Positions 1-7,190 of a DNA stretch of 33,559 nt are shown one piece after another (within the stretch, counting starts at the first letter, position 1; every line of letters begins with the position of its first letter). Both the position numbers and the translations under genes were made by a program. The notes beneath the pieces are model-generated. The model was not told where the DNA came from and made no database searches. It worked only from the letters and a program-made list of their open reading frames with translations. The DNA is from an uncultured Phascolarctobacterium sp. (GTDB lineage Bacteria > Bacillota > Negativicutes > Acidaminococcales > Acidaminococcaceae): contig URGS01000021.1 in assembly GCA_900547415.1 (NCBI GenBank), positions 1 to 33,559 on the forward strand, in the 5' to 3' direction.

Positions 1-24
1 ATAGCCTTTTAGGCGGTAAATGAC

Positions 25-53
25 AAACCACCGGCTACGCCGGTGGTTTTGAT
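25..53. terminator. Hairpin terminator at window start
   Basis: An 11-bp perfect stem (25-35 with 39-49) closes on a three-base loop and is followed by a short T run. The left flank has A residues, so it could work in both directions. It probably ends a gene that lies before the window. A very similar stem (ccaccggc / gccggtgg) reappears after the SDF symporter near 23,383. Confidence 0.75.
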
Positions 54-386
54 TTATTTCTGCATAATACATTAAGATTACGTATGTATTTGTCATAACT
101 ATGCCAATACGGATATAAGACCCAAAGTTATCTATTTAAATTTATTAGTATTTGCCCATTGAAAAGCTATCTACAGTTAGTACTATTTTTGATGAATAAA
201 ATGCTGAATGATTACTGACCGTATAATCATTTAAGATTTCAGGCTATTTATTATGTGCTAATATTAAAAATATGGAATTTAAAATATTCTAGCTTTAGGG
301 AAATTAATAAGAGAATCTGAATGTAGGAAATTTTCTATTAATAATAGAGTTACTTTTTTATAGAAAAACTACTATTGCTAATCTGC
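51..386. other. AT-rich non-coding stretch
   Basis: No open reading frame with a ribosome binding site is visible on either strand. The stretch is strongly AT-rich. It holds a weak 8-bp inverted repeat (ttttctat / atagaaaa, about 329-366) without a convincing terminator or operator context. I see nothing else here that I can support. Confidence 0.6.
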
Positions 387-415
387 TTGTAATATTTAAA
401 CTAGTATGTTAAAAT
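387..415 (+). promoter_or_regulatory. Sigma-A-type promoter for the XRE regulator gene
   Basis: A TTGTAA box (387-392), 17-bp spacer and TAAAAT box (410-415) lie just upstream of the small regulator. Four of six bases match consensus in the -35 box and five of six in the -10 box. The predicted start of transcription is near 422. Confidence 0.5.
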
Positions 416-456
416 AAATATAGGTAAGCTATTATAATTTTCGAGAGGTGAAATAT

Positions 457-774
457 ATGGGACAGATAGCTAAAGTTGATGTTTCCAAAGAGGAATTATG
501 TGCAATTGGCCATAAAATTAAATTAACAAGGGTACAAAAGCAAATAACACAAACAGATTTGGCAGCAGCGTTAGGTATTTCTAAAGCGCATCTGAGTAAT
601 ATAGAGACTGGTAAAACTGTTGTTACTTTGGAAAATCTGTATAAAATCTCTAAAGCTTTAAATTGTAAAATCACATCCTTTCTTGAGGATGAAAAACCTT
701 TGGAGCAGCCGACTGACAATATCAAACTTGAAGATATTGTTAAGGCTTTGCGCTTAATTAAGGGTATTGAATAA
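457..774 (+). CDS. XRE/Cro-CI family helix-turn-helix regulator
   Basis: A 105-residue DNA-binding protein. A single HTH_3 domain spans about residues 15-72: helix 2 is TQTDLAAALG (31-40), and the recognition helix region ISKAHLSNIETG (41-52) carries the typical S-x-x-E-x-G ending. A short acidic tail follows, with no visible effector domain. The start at 457 is chosen because GAGAGGTG sits six bases upstream; an in-frame GTG at 448 overlaps that site and is less likely. It has its own promoter and terminator, so it is a single-gene transcript. Its target is not evident; small solitary XRE proteins of this size occur both as housekeeping regulators and in mobile elements. Confidence 0.85.
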   Translation: MGQIAKVDVSKEELCAIGHKIKLTRVQKQITQTDLAAALGISKAHLSNIETGKTVVTLENLYKISKALNCKITSFLEDEKPLEQPTDNIKLEDIVKALRLIKGIE

Positions 775-793
775 TTTTATTTTTAAATATTGC

Positions 794-826
794 AAAGAAC
801 GGTTCACGCTAAACCGTTCTTTTTTT
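794..826 (+). terminator. Terminator of the XRE gene
   Basis: An 11-bp perfect stem (794-804 with 812-822) has a seven-base loop and is followed by a run of seven T. It lies 20 bases after the regulator stop codon. Confidence 0.9.
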
Positions 827-864
827 ATAAATAGAAGTATGTTTTTATAATTGAGATATATAAG

Positions 865-1167
865 ATGCTAGGCTTTTTAAAACACTTGTGTATTGCCTTT
901 ATATGGATAGTAGTTTCTATATTGTATCCGCAATTAGGACTTACTGCAGATCAGGATATTATTATTCTGCATACCAATGATATTCATTGCTCTGTTAATG
1001 AAAATGTAGGTATGACAAAGGTCAGCTGGTTAAAAAATAGTCTAAAAAAGACTAATCCCAATGTAATATTAGTAGATTCTGGCGATGCAGTGCAAGGAGC
1101 GCCTCTTGGTAGATTATCTGATGGTATGTCCATTCCTTACGGAGACGGCAGAATTATAATCAAATAA
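865..1167 (+). pseudogene. Truncated 5'-nucleotidase/metallophosphatase remnant
   Basis: The first 100 codons resemble the start of a secreted UshA/YfkN-type 5'-nucleotidase. There is a signal peptide (about residues 1-27, with a hydrophobic core FIWIVVSILYPQLGL), the metal-binding motif HTNDIH (36-41), and the second metal motif DSGDAVQGAPLG (71-82). Family members are usually 500 residues or longer. Here the reading frame ends right after the segment PYGDGRIIIK, and the rest of the catalytic domain (the GNHEFD motif and others) and the C-terminal nucleotide-binding domain are missing. The short tail looks like the extreme C-terminus of such enzymes, so an internal deletion is plausible. Ribosome binding is weak (gagata). 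The product cannot be catalytic. Confidence 0.65.
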
Positions 1168-1216
1168 AAACGGCATGAGCTTCTAATACTTACTTGAAGC
1201 TCATGCCGTTTCTTTT
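1168..1216 (+). terminator. Long-stem terminator after the nucleotidase remnant
   Basis: A perfect 16-bp stem (1168-1183 with 1196-1211) with a 12-base loop is followed by ctttt. It starts at the end of the remnant, as if the original gene's terminator survived the deletion. Confidence 0.8.
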
Positions 1217-1295
1217 ATATTAAATATTGCATTTGTATGAAAGCATAGACGAATAAGCTGCAAATGCTTATAGCTTAGTGTAATGGGATTATATA

Positions 1296-1342
1296 AAAAT
1301 AGGCATGACCATCTTAACTATAAAAGTAAGTAGGTCATGCCT
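1296..1342 (-). terminator. Terminator of the thioredoxin-reductase-like gene
   Basis: A 10-bp stem (1301-1310 with 1333-1342) is followed, on the minus strand, by ATTTTT. It lies just after the stop codon of the minus-strand gene at 1348. Confidence 0.75.
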
Positions 1343-1347
1343 TTTAT

Positions 1348-2268
1348 TTATTTGTTTAGATATTTACAGGCTTCCATGGCAGCAATGGTGCCATCTGCAC
1401 AAGCTGTCGTAAGCTGTCGTATGTTCTTGCTGCGGCAATCTCCTGCGGCAAAAAGACCTGGAATGGCAGTAATAGTATCTGCCTCCGCTTCAATATAGCC
1501 TTCTGCAGAGCAAATATCCAAGCTAGAGAAGGGAGCGTTTTCTGCTTTCTGACCTATAGCGATAAACAGACCTTCAACATTCAGCTCCTTACTGGTGCAG
1601 TCCAGATTATTTTTAAGAAGGATTCTCGTTAATTGACCAGCTTCATCTAAAAGCTCCTGCACAACATAAGGGGTATGGAGTTCTATTTTACTATTATTGA
1701 GCAGTCGTTCTGCTGTGCAGCTGTCGGCTCTTAGCTCATTGCGTCTATGAACTAAATGGACCTTGCTGCAAATATTACTAAGGAACAACGCTTCCTGAAC
1801 AGCTGCGTTACCGCCTCCCACTACTGCGACCTCCTTATCTGCGTAAAAGGCTCCGTCGCACACTGCACAGTAGGATACGCCAGCACCAATCAAGTCTTCT
1901 TCTTTTGGCAGTTCTAAATGCTTATGGGCAGCACCTACAGCAAGGATAACGGACGCAGCTTCATATGTTTCGCAGTCCGTAGTTACGGTAAAGATATGGT
2001 TACCATTAACAGTAACCTGCAATACCTCCTCGTAGCTGATGACAGCACCAAAGCCTATAGCCTGCTGCTCCATGGACTCAGCAAACTCACTGCCGTTAAG
2101 CTGAGGTATACCAGGATAATTCTCAACTAAAGGAGCAAAGGTAATCTGACCGCCAAGGACATTGCGTTCCAAAAGCAGTACGGATTTTCCTGTACGAGCT
2201 GCATAAATGGCTGCAGTGAGTCCGGCCGGACCTCCGCCAACAATAATAATATCGTATCTATTCATCAT
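1348..2268 (-). CDS. trxB: Thioredoxin reductase-like flavoprotein
   Basis: A 306-residue, two-dinucleotide-domain flavoenzyme, the normal length for low-molecular-weight thioredoxin reductase. Visible motifs: FAD-binding GGGPAGLTAAIYAARTG (11-27), the redox pair CAVC followed by DG (134-137), NADPH-site GGGNAAVQEA (151-160), the NADPH-type HRRNELR (174-180), and the C-terminal FAD motif GLFAAGDC. It would pass electrons from NADPH to a thioredoxin or glutaredoxin-like partner in the cytoplasm. It lies 55 bp after nrdD, whose C-terminus carries a CPNC redox domain, so that domain is a likely substrate. A terminator hairpin separates the two, and no independent promoter is obvious in the short gap. 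Start: tandem ATG codons at 2268 and 2265 behind a weak AGAAAGAAG site. Confidence 0.9.
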   Translation of the reverse strand: MMNRYDIIIVGGGPAGLTAAIYAARTGKSVLLLERNVLGGQITFAPLVENYPGIPQLNGSEFAESMEQQAIGFGAVISYEEVLQVTVNGNHIFTVTTDCETYEAASVILAVGAAHKHLELPKEEDLIGAGVSYCAVCDGAFYADKEVAVVGGGNAAVQEALFLSNICSKVHLVHRRNELRADSCTAERLLNNSKIELHTPYVVQELLDEAGQLTRILLKNNLDCTSKELNVEGLFIAIGQKAENAPFSSLDICSAEGYIEAEADTITAIPGLFAAGDCRSKNIRQLTTACADGTIAAMEACKYLNK

Positions 2269-2286
2269 AAAACTTCTTTCTTAAAA

Positions 2287-2321
2287 TACGTAAAAAGGGG
2301 CTGCTGAATTCAGCCCCTTTT
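2287..2321 (-). terminator. Hairpin between nrdD and the reductase gene
   Basis: An 11-bp stem (2293-2303 with 2311-2321) with a seven-base loop is followed on the minus strand by five T. It begins two bases after the nrdD stop codon. Because the next gene starts only about 25 bases later, partial read-through is likely. Confidence 0.8.
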
Positions 2322-2323
2322 GT

Positions 2324-4681
2324 TTAGTTCTTATGGTTATTAATGTATTTACGAATTGGTCCCAAGCCTGTAATTTTTTCTTGGCCAACCACAAGGGTTG
2401 GTGCCTGACGAATACCAAGTGATTTGGCAAGCTCAGAATTTTCTTCTGCCAAAAGCTTAGTAAAGGCAAGACCTGCGTTCTGCAGCAGCTTTTCGGCTTG
2501 AGCACAGTTGGGACAGGTACGTGTTGCAAAAAGCAGCAAGTCATCACATACTGTTTGAGCAGGGAGTACCTTTTCTTCCTCAGCCTGGATTTCTGCGGAT
2601 TTGTGCATATGGGAGCTGCCAATTTCATATACCTTGCGATCCTTGAATTCCTGAGCCTTGCCGTCATTCCAGTTTTGGATGGGACGATAGTAGCCTGTAA
2701 TACGGCTATAGACCTCAGTCTTTTTGCCGCAGTGAGGACAGATGAACTGCTCACCGTCTAAATAGCCATGTTCAGCACAAACGGAATAGGTGGGGGACAT
2801 GGTGTAATAAGGGAGCTTGTAGTTTTCTGCGATTTTGCGGACCAGGTTAGCTGCTGATTTCCAGCTAGGGAGTTTTTCGCCTAGGAAGGCGTGGAAAACA
2901 GTACCAGAGGTGTAGCGTGTTTGCAGCTCGTCCTGAATATCTAAAGCAGAGAAGATATCATCGGTGTAGCCAACAGGCAGATGGGAAGAGTTAGTATAGT
3001 AGGGGGTACCATGCTCGTTAGCAGTGATGATATCTGGGAATTGCTCCTTGTCATGCTTAGCAAAGCGATAAGTAGTTGACTCTGCAGGAGTTGCTTCCAG
3101 ATTATACAGGTCGCCATATTCTTCCTGATAGTCGCTTAAACGTTCACGCATATGGTCCAGAACATTTTTAGCAAAGGTTTGTACCTTGGCGTCAGTCAAA
3201 TCTGCACGAAGCCATTTGGCGTTCAGACCAGCCTCATTCATGCCAATAAGGCCAATAGTGGAGAAGTGGTTGGCAAAGCTGCCAAGATAACGCTTTGTAT
3301 AAGGATAAAGACCATTATCCAAAAGCTGGGTAATAACGGTACGTTTTGTCTTTAAGCTGCGGGCAGCAATATCCATAAGCTTGTCAAGACGGCTGTAGAA
3401 ATCAGCCTCGTCCATAGCCAGATAAGCAATACGGGGGAGGTTAATAGTAACAACGCCTACGCTGCCAGTGGATTCGCCGGAGCCGAAGAAGCCACCGCTC
3501 TTTTTACGGAGCTCACGCAGGTCAAGACGGAGACGGCAGCACATGGAACGAACATCGGAGGGCTCCATGTCGGAGTTGATATAATTGGAGAAATAGGGAG
3601 TACCATATTTAGCAGTCATTTCAAAGAGCAGCTTGTTGTTTTCTGTTTCGCTCCAGTCAAAGTCTCTGGTGATGGAGTAGGTAGGAATGGGATACTGGAA
3701 GCCGCGTCCATTAGCGTCGCCTTCAATCATGATTTCAATAAAGGCCTTGTTAATCATGTCCATTTCCTTTTTGCAATCACCGTAGGTAAAGGGCATTTCC
3801 TTGCCGCCAACAATAGCAGGCAAATCTGCTAAATCCTTGGGCACAGTCCAATCCAAAGTGATATTAGTAAAGGGAGCCTGAGTACCCCAGCGAGAGGGGG
3901 TGTTGACGCCGTAGATAAAGGATTGAATGCACTGCTTAACCTCACGCTGAGTAAGGTTGTCAGCTTTTACAAAGGGTGCCAGATAGGTATCAAAGCTGGA
4001 GAAGGCCTGAGCACCTGCCCATTCATTCTGCATAATACCTAAAAAGTTAACCATTTGGTTGCAAAGAGTGGAAAGGTGGCTGGCAGGAGAGGAGGTAATC
4101 TTACCAGGTACACCGCCTAAGCCTACCTGGATAAGCTGCTTTAAGCTCCAGCCTGCACAGTAGCCTGTGAGCATGGACAGGTCGTGAATGTGAATAGCAG
4201 CACTGCGGTGAGCCTCTGCAATCTCCTGGTCATAAATTTCGGACAGCCAGTAGTTAGCAGTAATTGCACCGGAGTTAGACAGAATCAGGCCGCCAACAGA
4301 GTAGGTGACAGTGGAATTTTCCTTGACACGCCAGTCGTTGATTTTCAGGTAGTTGTCTACTAAATCCTTATAGTTAAGCAGGGCAGAGCTTACGTTACGA
4401 ATCTTTTCCCTCTGCTTACGATAAAGAATATAGGCCTTAGCAACATCAGCATAGCCTGCGTCAGAGAGAACTCGTTCTACACTGTCCTGAATATCTTCTA
4501 CGGAAATAATATCATCCTTGATCTTGCTTTGAAAATCAGCAGTTACCTGCAATGTCAGCAAATTGATGACGCTGGGATGATAGTTTTTATTTTGGGCTTC
4601 GAAGGCCTTAATCATGGCAGCACTAATTTTGTTGATTTCAAATTCTACAATGCTGCCATCTCTTTTTAAGATGGAATACAT
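2324..4681 (-). CDS. nrdD: Anaerobic ribonucleoside-triphosphate reductase with fused C-terminal glutaredoxin-like domain
   Basis: A class III ribonucleotide reductase of 785 residues that makes dNTPs from NTPs without oxygen by glycyl-radical chemistry. The order is: ATP-cone (about 1-95); catalytic barrel with active-site cysteines in GYCAGW and SMCCRL; zinc site C635/H638/C648/C651; glycyl-radical loop RITGYYRP (Gly663); linker; then a thioredoxin-fold tail (715-785) with the redox motif CPNC (723-726), a cis-Pro motif QAPTLV and a G-L-G-P ending typical of glutaredoxin/NrdH-like proteins. The tail is an addition to the usual enzyme length of about 700. The start is set at 4681, where GGAAGGAG precedes ATG; an upstream in-frame ATG would add 18 residues without a good site. 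The activase gene lies upstream and a thioredoxin reductase downstream. Tandem NrdR boxes mark the promoter. Confidence 0.95.
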   Translation of the reverse strand: MYSILKRDGSIVEFEINKISAAMIKAFEAQNKNYHPSVINLLTLQVTADFQSKIKDDIISVEDIQDSVERVLSDAGYADVAKAYILYRKQREKIRNVSSALLNYKDLVDNYLKINDWRVKENSTVTYSVGGLILSNSGAITANYWLSEIYDQEIAEAHRSAAIHIHDLSMLTGYCAGWSLKQLIQVGLGGVPGKITSSPASHLSTLCNQMVNFLGIMQNEWAGAQAFSSFDTYLAPFVKADNLTQREVKQCIQSFIYGVNTPSRWGTQAPFTNITLDWTVPKDLADLPAIVGGKEMPFTYGDCKKEMDMINKAFIEIMIEGDANGRGFQYPIPTYSITRDFDWSETENNKLLFEMTAKYGTPYFSNYINSDMEPSDVRSMCCRLRLDLRELRKKSGGFFGSGESTGSVGVVTINLPRIAYLAMDEADFYSRLDKLMDIAARSLKTKRTVITQLLDNGLYPYTKRYLGSFANHFSTIGLIGMNEAGLNAKWLRADLTDAKVQTFAKNVLDHMRERLSDYQEEYGDLYNLEATPAESTTYRFAKHDKEQFPDIITANEHGTPYYTNSSHLPVGYTDDIFSALDIQDELQTRYTSGTVFHAFLGEKLPSWKSAANLVRKIAENYKLPYYTMSPTYSVCAEHGYLDGEQFICPHCGKKTEVYSRITGYYRPIQNWNDGKAQEFKDRKVYEIGSSHMHKSAEIQAEEEKVLPAQTVCDDLLLFATRTCPNCAQAEKLLQNAGLAFTKLLAEENSELAKSLGIRQAPTLVVGQEKITGLGPIRKYINNHKN

Positions 4682-4793
4682 AATCTTGCTCCTTCCACTT
4701 GTCCACAGCGGTGTGTTCCAAGTCCGACAACACACATGTATTTTTTTAGTCTAACAGATTTTTCTGTTATCAGTAAGCAGAATCACTGCTTGT

Positions 4794-4822
4794 ATTATAG
4801 TATATATTGATGCATAAATCAA
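4794..4822 (-). promoter_or_regulatory. nrdD promoter
   Basis: On the minus strand a TTGATT box (4822-4817), a 17-bp spacer and a perfect TATAAT (4799-4794) precede nrdD by about 110 bases. The -35 box lies inside the first NrdR box, as expected for repression. Confidence 0.75.
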
Positions 4823-4832
4823 TATATAGATA
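4817..4832. promoter_or_regulatory. NrdR box 1
   Basis: The core caatatatag matches the known NrdR-box core CWATATATWG exactly. It overlaps the -35 region of the nrdD promoter. Confidence 0.65.
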
Positions 4833-4847
4833 TATTCTAAATATTAC

Positions 4848-4863
4848 ACACAATATGTAGTGT
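4848..4863. promoter_or_regulatory. NrdR box 2
   Basis: The 16-mer acacaatatgtagtgt differs from the NrdR consensus acaCwAtATaTwGtgt at a single position. Its core starts 31 bp from the core of box 1, three helical turns, which is the spacing usual for paired NrdR boxes. It ends three bases beyond the stop codon of the activase gene. Confidence 0.75.
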
Positions 4864-4865
4864 TA

Positions 4866-5573
4866 CTAAAGTCCCCGTATTGCTACTATTTCAGACGCCT
4901 GTTCCAATATTTTTTTATATTCAAAAAGCCTTTCTTCACTGGGGGCTGTAAAATTGCTGTAGATAACGGTTTCCCTATCAACAAAGGGCTGCAGAAAGTA
5001 CTTTTGGCATTTGTGCTCAGGTGAGAGCCTTTGCAGCATAGCTGTAATACCCTTAAAGCTATCAGCGTTATGAAGCTGTTCTACAACAGTAGTACGCAGC
5101 TCATATTCAGTTTTTCCCTGCAGCAGCAGTGAGAGACTTTCTTGAATAGCATTTATATCCATGGAGCTAAGGCCACAGGTTAGGGGATAATGCTCTAGGT
5201 CATTTTTTACATCCATAGCTACGTAGTCCAAAAGTCCGGCCTCCAATAGCTTGCGTAACACATCAGGTCTATAGCCGTTAGTATCAAGCTTTACTAAAAA
5301 ATTCAGCTCCTTGATTTTGCTGATAAATTCAGACAGCTTGGGCTGTAGAGTTGGTTCGCCGCCGCTGATGCAGACAGCTTCCAACAGACCCTGACGCTTT
5401 TGCAGGAAGGCGAAAAGCTCGTCCTCCATAATAAATTGTGGTGCGTTCTGTCCTAAAAGCTCACTGTTGTGACAGAAAGGGCAGCGGAAATTGCAGCCGC
5501 CTAAAAAGACAGTACAGGCCACCTTGCCTGGATAATCCAGCAGGGTCATTTTTTGCAGTCCGGAAATTTTCAT
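4866..5573 (-). CDS. nrdG: Anaerobic RNR activating protein, NrdG2-type radical SAM enzyme
   Basis: A 235-residue radical SAM protein that uses a 4Fe-4S cluster and S-adenosylmethionine to install the glycyl radical on NrdD. The cluster motif CNFRCPFC (Cys27, 31, 34; CxxxCxxC) comes early. It is followed by ISGGEPTLQ, the SAM-binding GGEP motif. The opening KISGLQKMTLLDYPGKVACT is characteristic of the NrdG2 branch (TIGR02495), which is longer than the roughly 150-residue E. coli-type NrdG. AAAGGTG lies eight bases before the ATG. The gene precedes nrdD rather than following it, which is the less common order, and nrdD has its own NrdR-marked promoter in the gap. Upstream is a TATAAT box (5614-5609 on the minus strand) with a poor -35 element. 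Confidence 0.9.
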   Translation of the reverse strand: MKISGLQKMTLLDYPGKVACTVFLGGCNFRCPFCHNSELLGQNAPQFIMEDELFAFLQKRQGLLEAVCISGGEPTLQPKLSEFISKIKELNFLVKLDTNGYRPDVLRKLLEAGLLDYVAMDVKNDLEHYPLTCGLSSMDINAIQESLSLLLQGKTEYELRTTVVEQLHNADSFKGITAMLQRLSPEHKCQKYFLQPFVDRETVIYSNFTAPSEERLFEYKKILEQASEIVAIRGL

Positions 5574-5632
5574 CGTAAAGCACCTTTCTTTATATTTTAG
5601 CCATAGTAATTATAGCAAAATAAGCAGCATAA

Positions 5633-5660
5633 GGAAAAAGCCCTACAGAGTTGTAGAGCT
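5633..5660 (-). terminator. Intrinsic terminator upstream of nrdG
   Basis: Minus-strand stem of eight pairs including one G-U wobble (5660-5653 with 5646-5639), a six-base loop, then a run of T. It lies 60 bases before the nrdG start. It could be the terminator half of the leader described at 5661-5815. Confidence 0.65.
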
Positions 5661-5815
5661 GTTACAAGGAGTTTTTTGCAGGAAATGCTCCAGATAGCTA
5701 CGCTTTTTATAGACCTAGAGGTCAAAAACAGTTCCAAGAGTATAAAGTTGGCCTTGAGTGCGGTTCCACCTTTATTGGACATTCTTATAATTTTGGAAAA
5801 AATAAGTATGTCCTT
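5661..5815 (-). promoter_or_regulatory. T-box-like leader fragment
   Basis: The minus-strand 16-mer at 5773-5758 (aaaggtggaaccgcac) closely matches the conserved T-box sequence AGGGTGGNACCGCG. It is preceded by a hairpin (5812-5801 with 5787-5776, one mismatch) placed as stem III would be, and followed about 95 bases later by an intrinsic terminator. There is no room for stem I and its specifier loop: the EamA gene's terminator lies directly upstream. I therefore read it as a degraded or truncated tRNA-sensing leader. The downstream gene is nrdG, not an aminoacyl-tRNA synthetase or amino-acid gene, which supports loss of the original target. Confidence 0.35.
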
Positions 5816-5821
5816 AAAACT

Positions 5822-5862
5822 AAAAGACACCACGACAGGTAGTTTTTCTGAATAGTGGTGTC
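5822..5862 (-). terminator. Terminator of the EamA transporter gene
   Basis: An 8-bp perfect stem (5826-5833 with 5855-5862) is followed on the minus strand by TTTTA. It lies just downstream of the stop codon at 5870. Confidence 0.65.
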
Positions 5863-5869
5863 ATAGTGT

Positions 5870-6715
5870 CTAATTTTTCTGAGCTATAATAATGCTGACC
5901 AGAATTAGTGCAGCACCTAAAAGTGCATAGGTACTAAGTGCTTCGCCGAGGAAAAACCATCCGAAAAAGCCTGCTCCTAAGGGGCCAATAGCACAGTAAA
6001 GGCTTGCTGTTTCAGCGGTAGTGTATTTTTGGGCAAGAGTTTGCAGGGTAAAGCCAAAGCAGCTGCAGACACATGCCAAATAAAGAATAGCCAGCCACAG
6101 CTCCATTGTTTGGGGCAGGATGGGATTTTCAAAAAGCAGGGAGGACGCAGTGGATAAAGCTCCCATAGTTCCAAGCTGGACTATACCTATTACAAGGGCG
6201 TCAGCTCCCTTAGTCAGTCTGTCTGTAATTATGATGACTGCAGTATAGGTAATTGCTGCTGCAAAGGCCAGTGTTTCGCCAGTAGTCAGTGCCAAAGCTG
6301 AGCCAGTTAAGGTCATAAGTGCGACACCTGTAATGGCCAGCAGCATGCTGATGATATTTTTCGCAAGAGGCAGACGCTTGTGAATCACTGCTTCGAAAAG
6401 TGGCACCATAACAATGGCCGTATGCTCTAAAAAGGCTGTTGTGGAGGAGTCGCAGGTTTTAAGGCTAAAGACCTCCAGACCCATAACGATAAAATAAGCA
6501 GTACCTATAATAATACCTGAAACAATATTGCTTTTGTTGGAATTATGCAGTCTTGTATGAAACCAGAAATACATTATGGCAAAGGCAATAAGAAAGCGTA
6601 TGCCTAATAAATTAAAAACGTCCAGGCTATCCAATCCTATTTTGGAAAGAACAAAGGAAGTACTGCGTGCTAATATTACTGCTGCCAGAAGAATTTTTGC
6701 TGTTTTTTCACTCAT
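5870..6715 (-). CDS. EamA/DMT-family transporter
   Basis: A 281-residue, very hydrophobic protein with about ten membrane segments arranged as two EamA repeats of roughly 135 residues, the normal DMT-superfamily plan. The first repeat begins ILLAAVILARSTSFVLSKIG and carries the typical NLLGIRFLIAF segment. The second ends in ALLGAALILVSIIIAQ. Such proteins export or exchange metabolites in the inner membrane; the substrate cannot be read from sequence. AAAGGAGG precedes the ATG. It stands alone on the minus strand, divergent from the aromatic amino acid operon. That neighbourhood might suggest an amino-acid-related exporter, but this is only a guess. Confidence 0.85.
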   Translation of the reverse strand: MSEKTAKILLAAVILARSTSFVLSKIGLDSLDVFNLLGIRFLIAFAIMYFWFHTRLHNSNKSNIVSGIIIGTAYFIVMGLEVFSLKTCDSSTTAFLEHTAIVMVPLFEAVIHKRLPLAKNIISMLLAITGVALMTLTGSALALTTGETLAFAAAITYTAVIIITDRLTKGADALVIGIVQLGTMGALSTASSLLFENPILPQTMELWLAILYLACVCSCFGFTLQTLAQKYTTAETASLYCAIGPLGAGFFGWFFLGEALSTYALLGAALILVSIIIAQKN

Positions 6716-6913
6716 GGTTGACTGCCTCCTTTATTAAGAAAAGTATATCCTACGCTGAGTCAGGAGTAAAGTCATAATCTATATTTAAATCTTGAGAGTT
6801 TCACAAAAAATGTTTCCAGTATAGCTAAATTCATAAGTGAACAATCCAGTATGTAACTAAATTTACATTTAACTGCATAATAAAACAATTTATATTTAAA
6901 ATGGGAATTTTTC

Positions 6914-6942
6914 TTGACCTTAAGAGAACTTAGCAGTAAAAT
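6914..6942 (+). promoter_or_regulatory. Promoter of the aromatic amino acid operon
   Basis: TTGACC (6914-6919), a 17-bp spacer and TAAAAT (6937-6942) give a strong sigma-A-type promoter. Transcription would start near 6949, about 42 bases before the leader peptide and roughly 235 bases before the attenuator T run. Confidence 0.75.
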
Positions 6943-6990
6943 GTTTTCAATCGCCAAAGTAGGCGAGAAATTTAATTTGCAGGTGATAAA

Positions 6991-7095
6991 ATGGAATCTA
7001 TGAAGATTAATTCTGCAATTGAATATGGTTTTTATTATGCACCGGTCTTTAGCTACTACTTTAGCACCGGTTCTTTGGCATGGAAAAAATCATAA
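6991..7095 (+). CDS. Tyr/Phe-rich leader peptide of the aromatic operon
   Basis: A 34-codon frame starts at ATG 6991, five bases after AGGTG, and ends at TAA 7093-7095. Between residues 12 and 31 it has five Tyr, three Phe and one Trp, including the runs YGFYY (12-16) and YYF (22-24). A density this high by chance in 20 codons is very unlikely. It lies between a strong promoter and an intrinsic terminator and ahead of DAHP synthase. That is the layout of peptide-leader attenuation as known from pheA, trp and his operons: ribosome stalling at Tyr/Phe codons when charged tRNA is scarce would prevent the terminator from forming. The sequence acaccggt-type element ACCGGT occurs twice in the coding part (7041-7046 and 7066-7071) and can pair with itself as a pause hairpin. 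Confidence 0.8.
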   Translation: MESMKINSAIEYGFYYAPVFSYYFSTGSLAWKKS

Positions 7096-7143
7096 GCAGT
7101 TTAATCGTAATAGAGAAGTTTTTGTGTTGCATTTAGGATATAC

Positions 7144-7190
7144 CGATAATGTATTTTTGAGCAGGCTCATTACGTGGGCCTGCTTTTTTT
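7144..7190 (+). terminator. Attenuator terminator with competing antiterminator stem
   Basis: The terminator stem is agcaggc (7160-7166) with gcctgct (7178-7184), followed by seven T. A competing stem, cgataatg (7144-7151) with cattacg (7168-7174), has one bulged A and uses the terminator's loop and left flank, so the two are mutually exclusive or nearly so. The hairpin ends about 55 bases before the DAHP synthase start. Confidence 0.7.

Noticed and set aside
3..23. A frame ending SLLGGK then TGA at the left edge
   Set aside because: It could be the last codons of a gene that lies before the window, since a terminator follows, but seven codons are too few to support a call.
1168..1342. CRISPR-like pair of similar palindromes (ggcatgagc and ggcatgacc)
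   Set aside because: Only two units with different stems and loops; each sits at a gene end and works as a terminator.
5597..5833. A 78-codon minus-strand frame between nrdG and the EamA gene
   Set aside because: No ribosome binding site; it runs through the T-box-like motif, the hairpin and the terminator; the composition (Cys/Leu/Ser-rich) resembles chance translation.
6772..6957. A 61-codon minus-strand frame upstream of the EamA gene
   Set aside because: It overlaps the aro promoter, is AT-driven in composition, and has no ribosome binding site.
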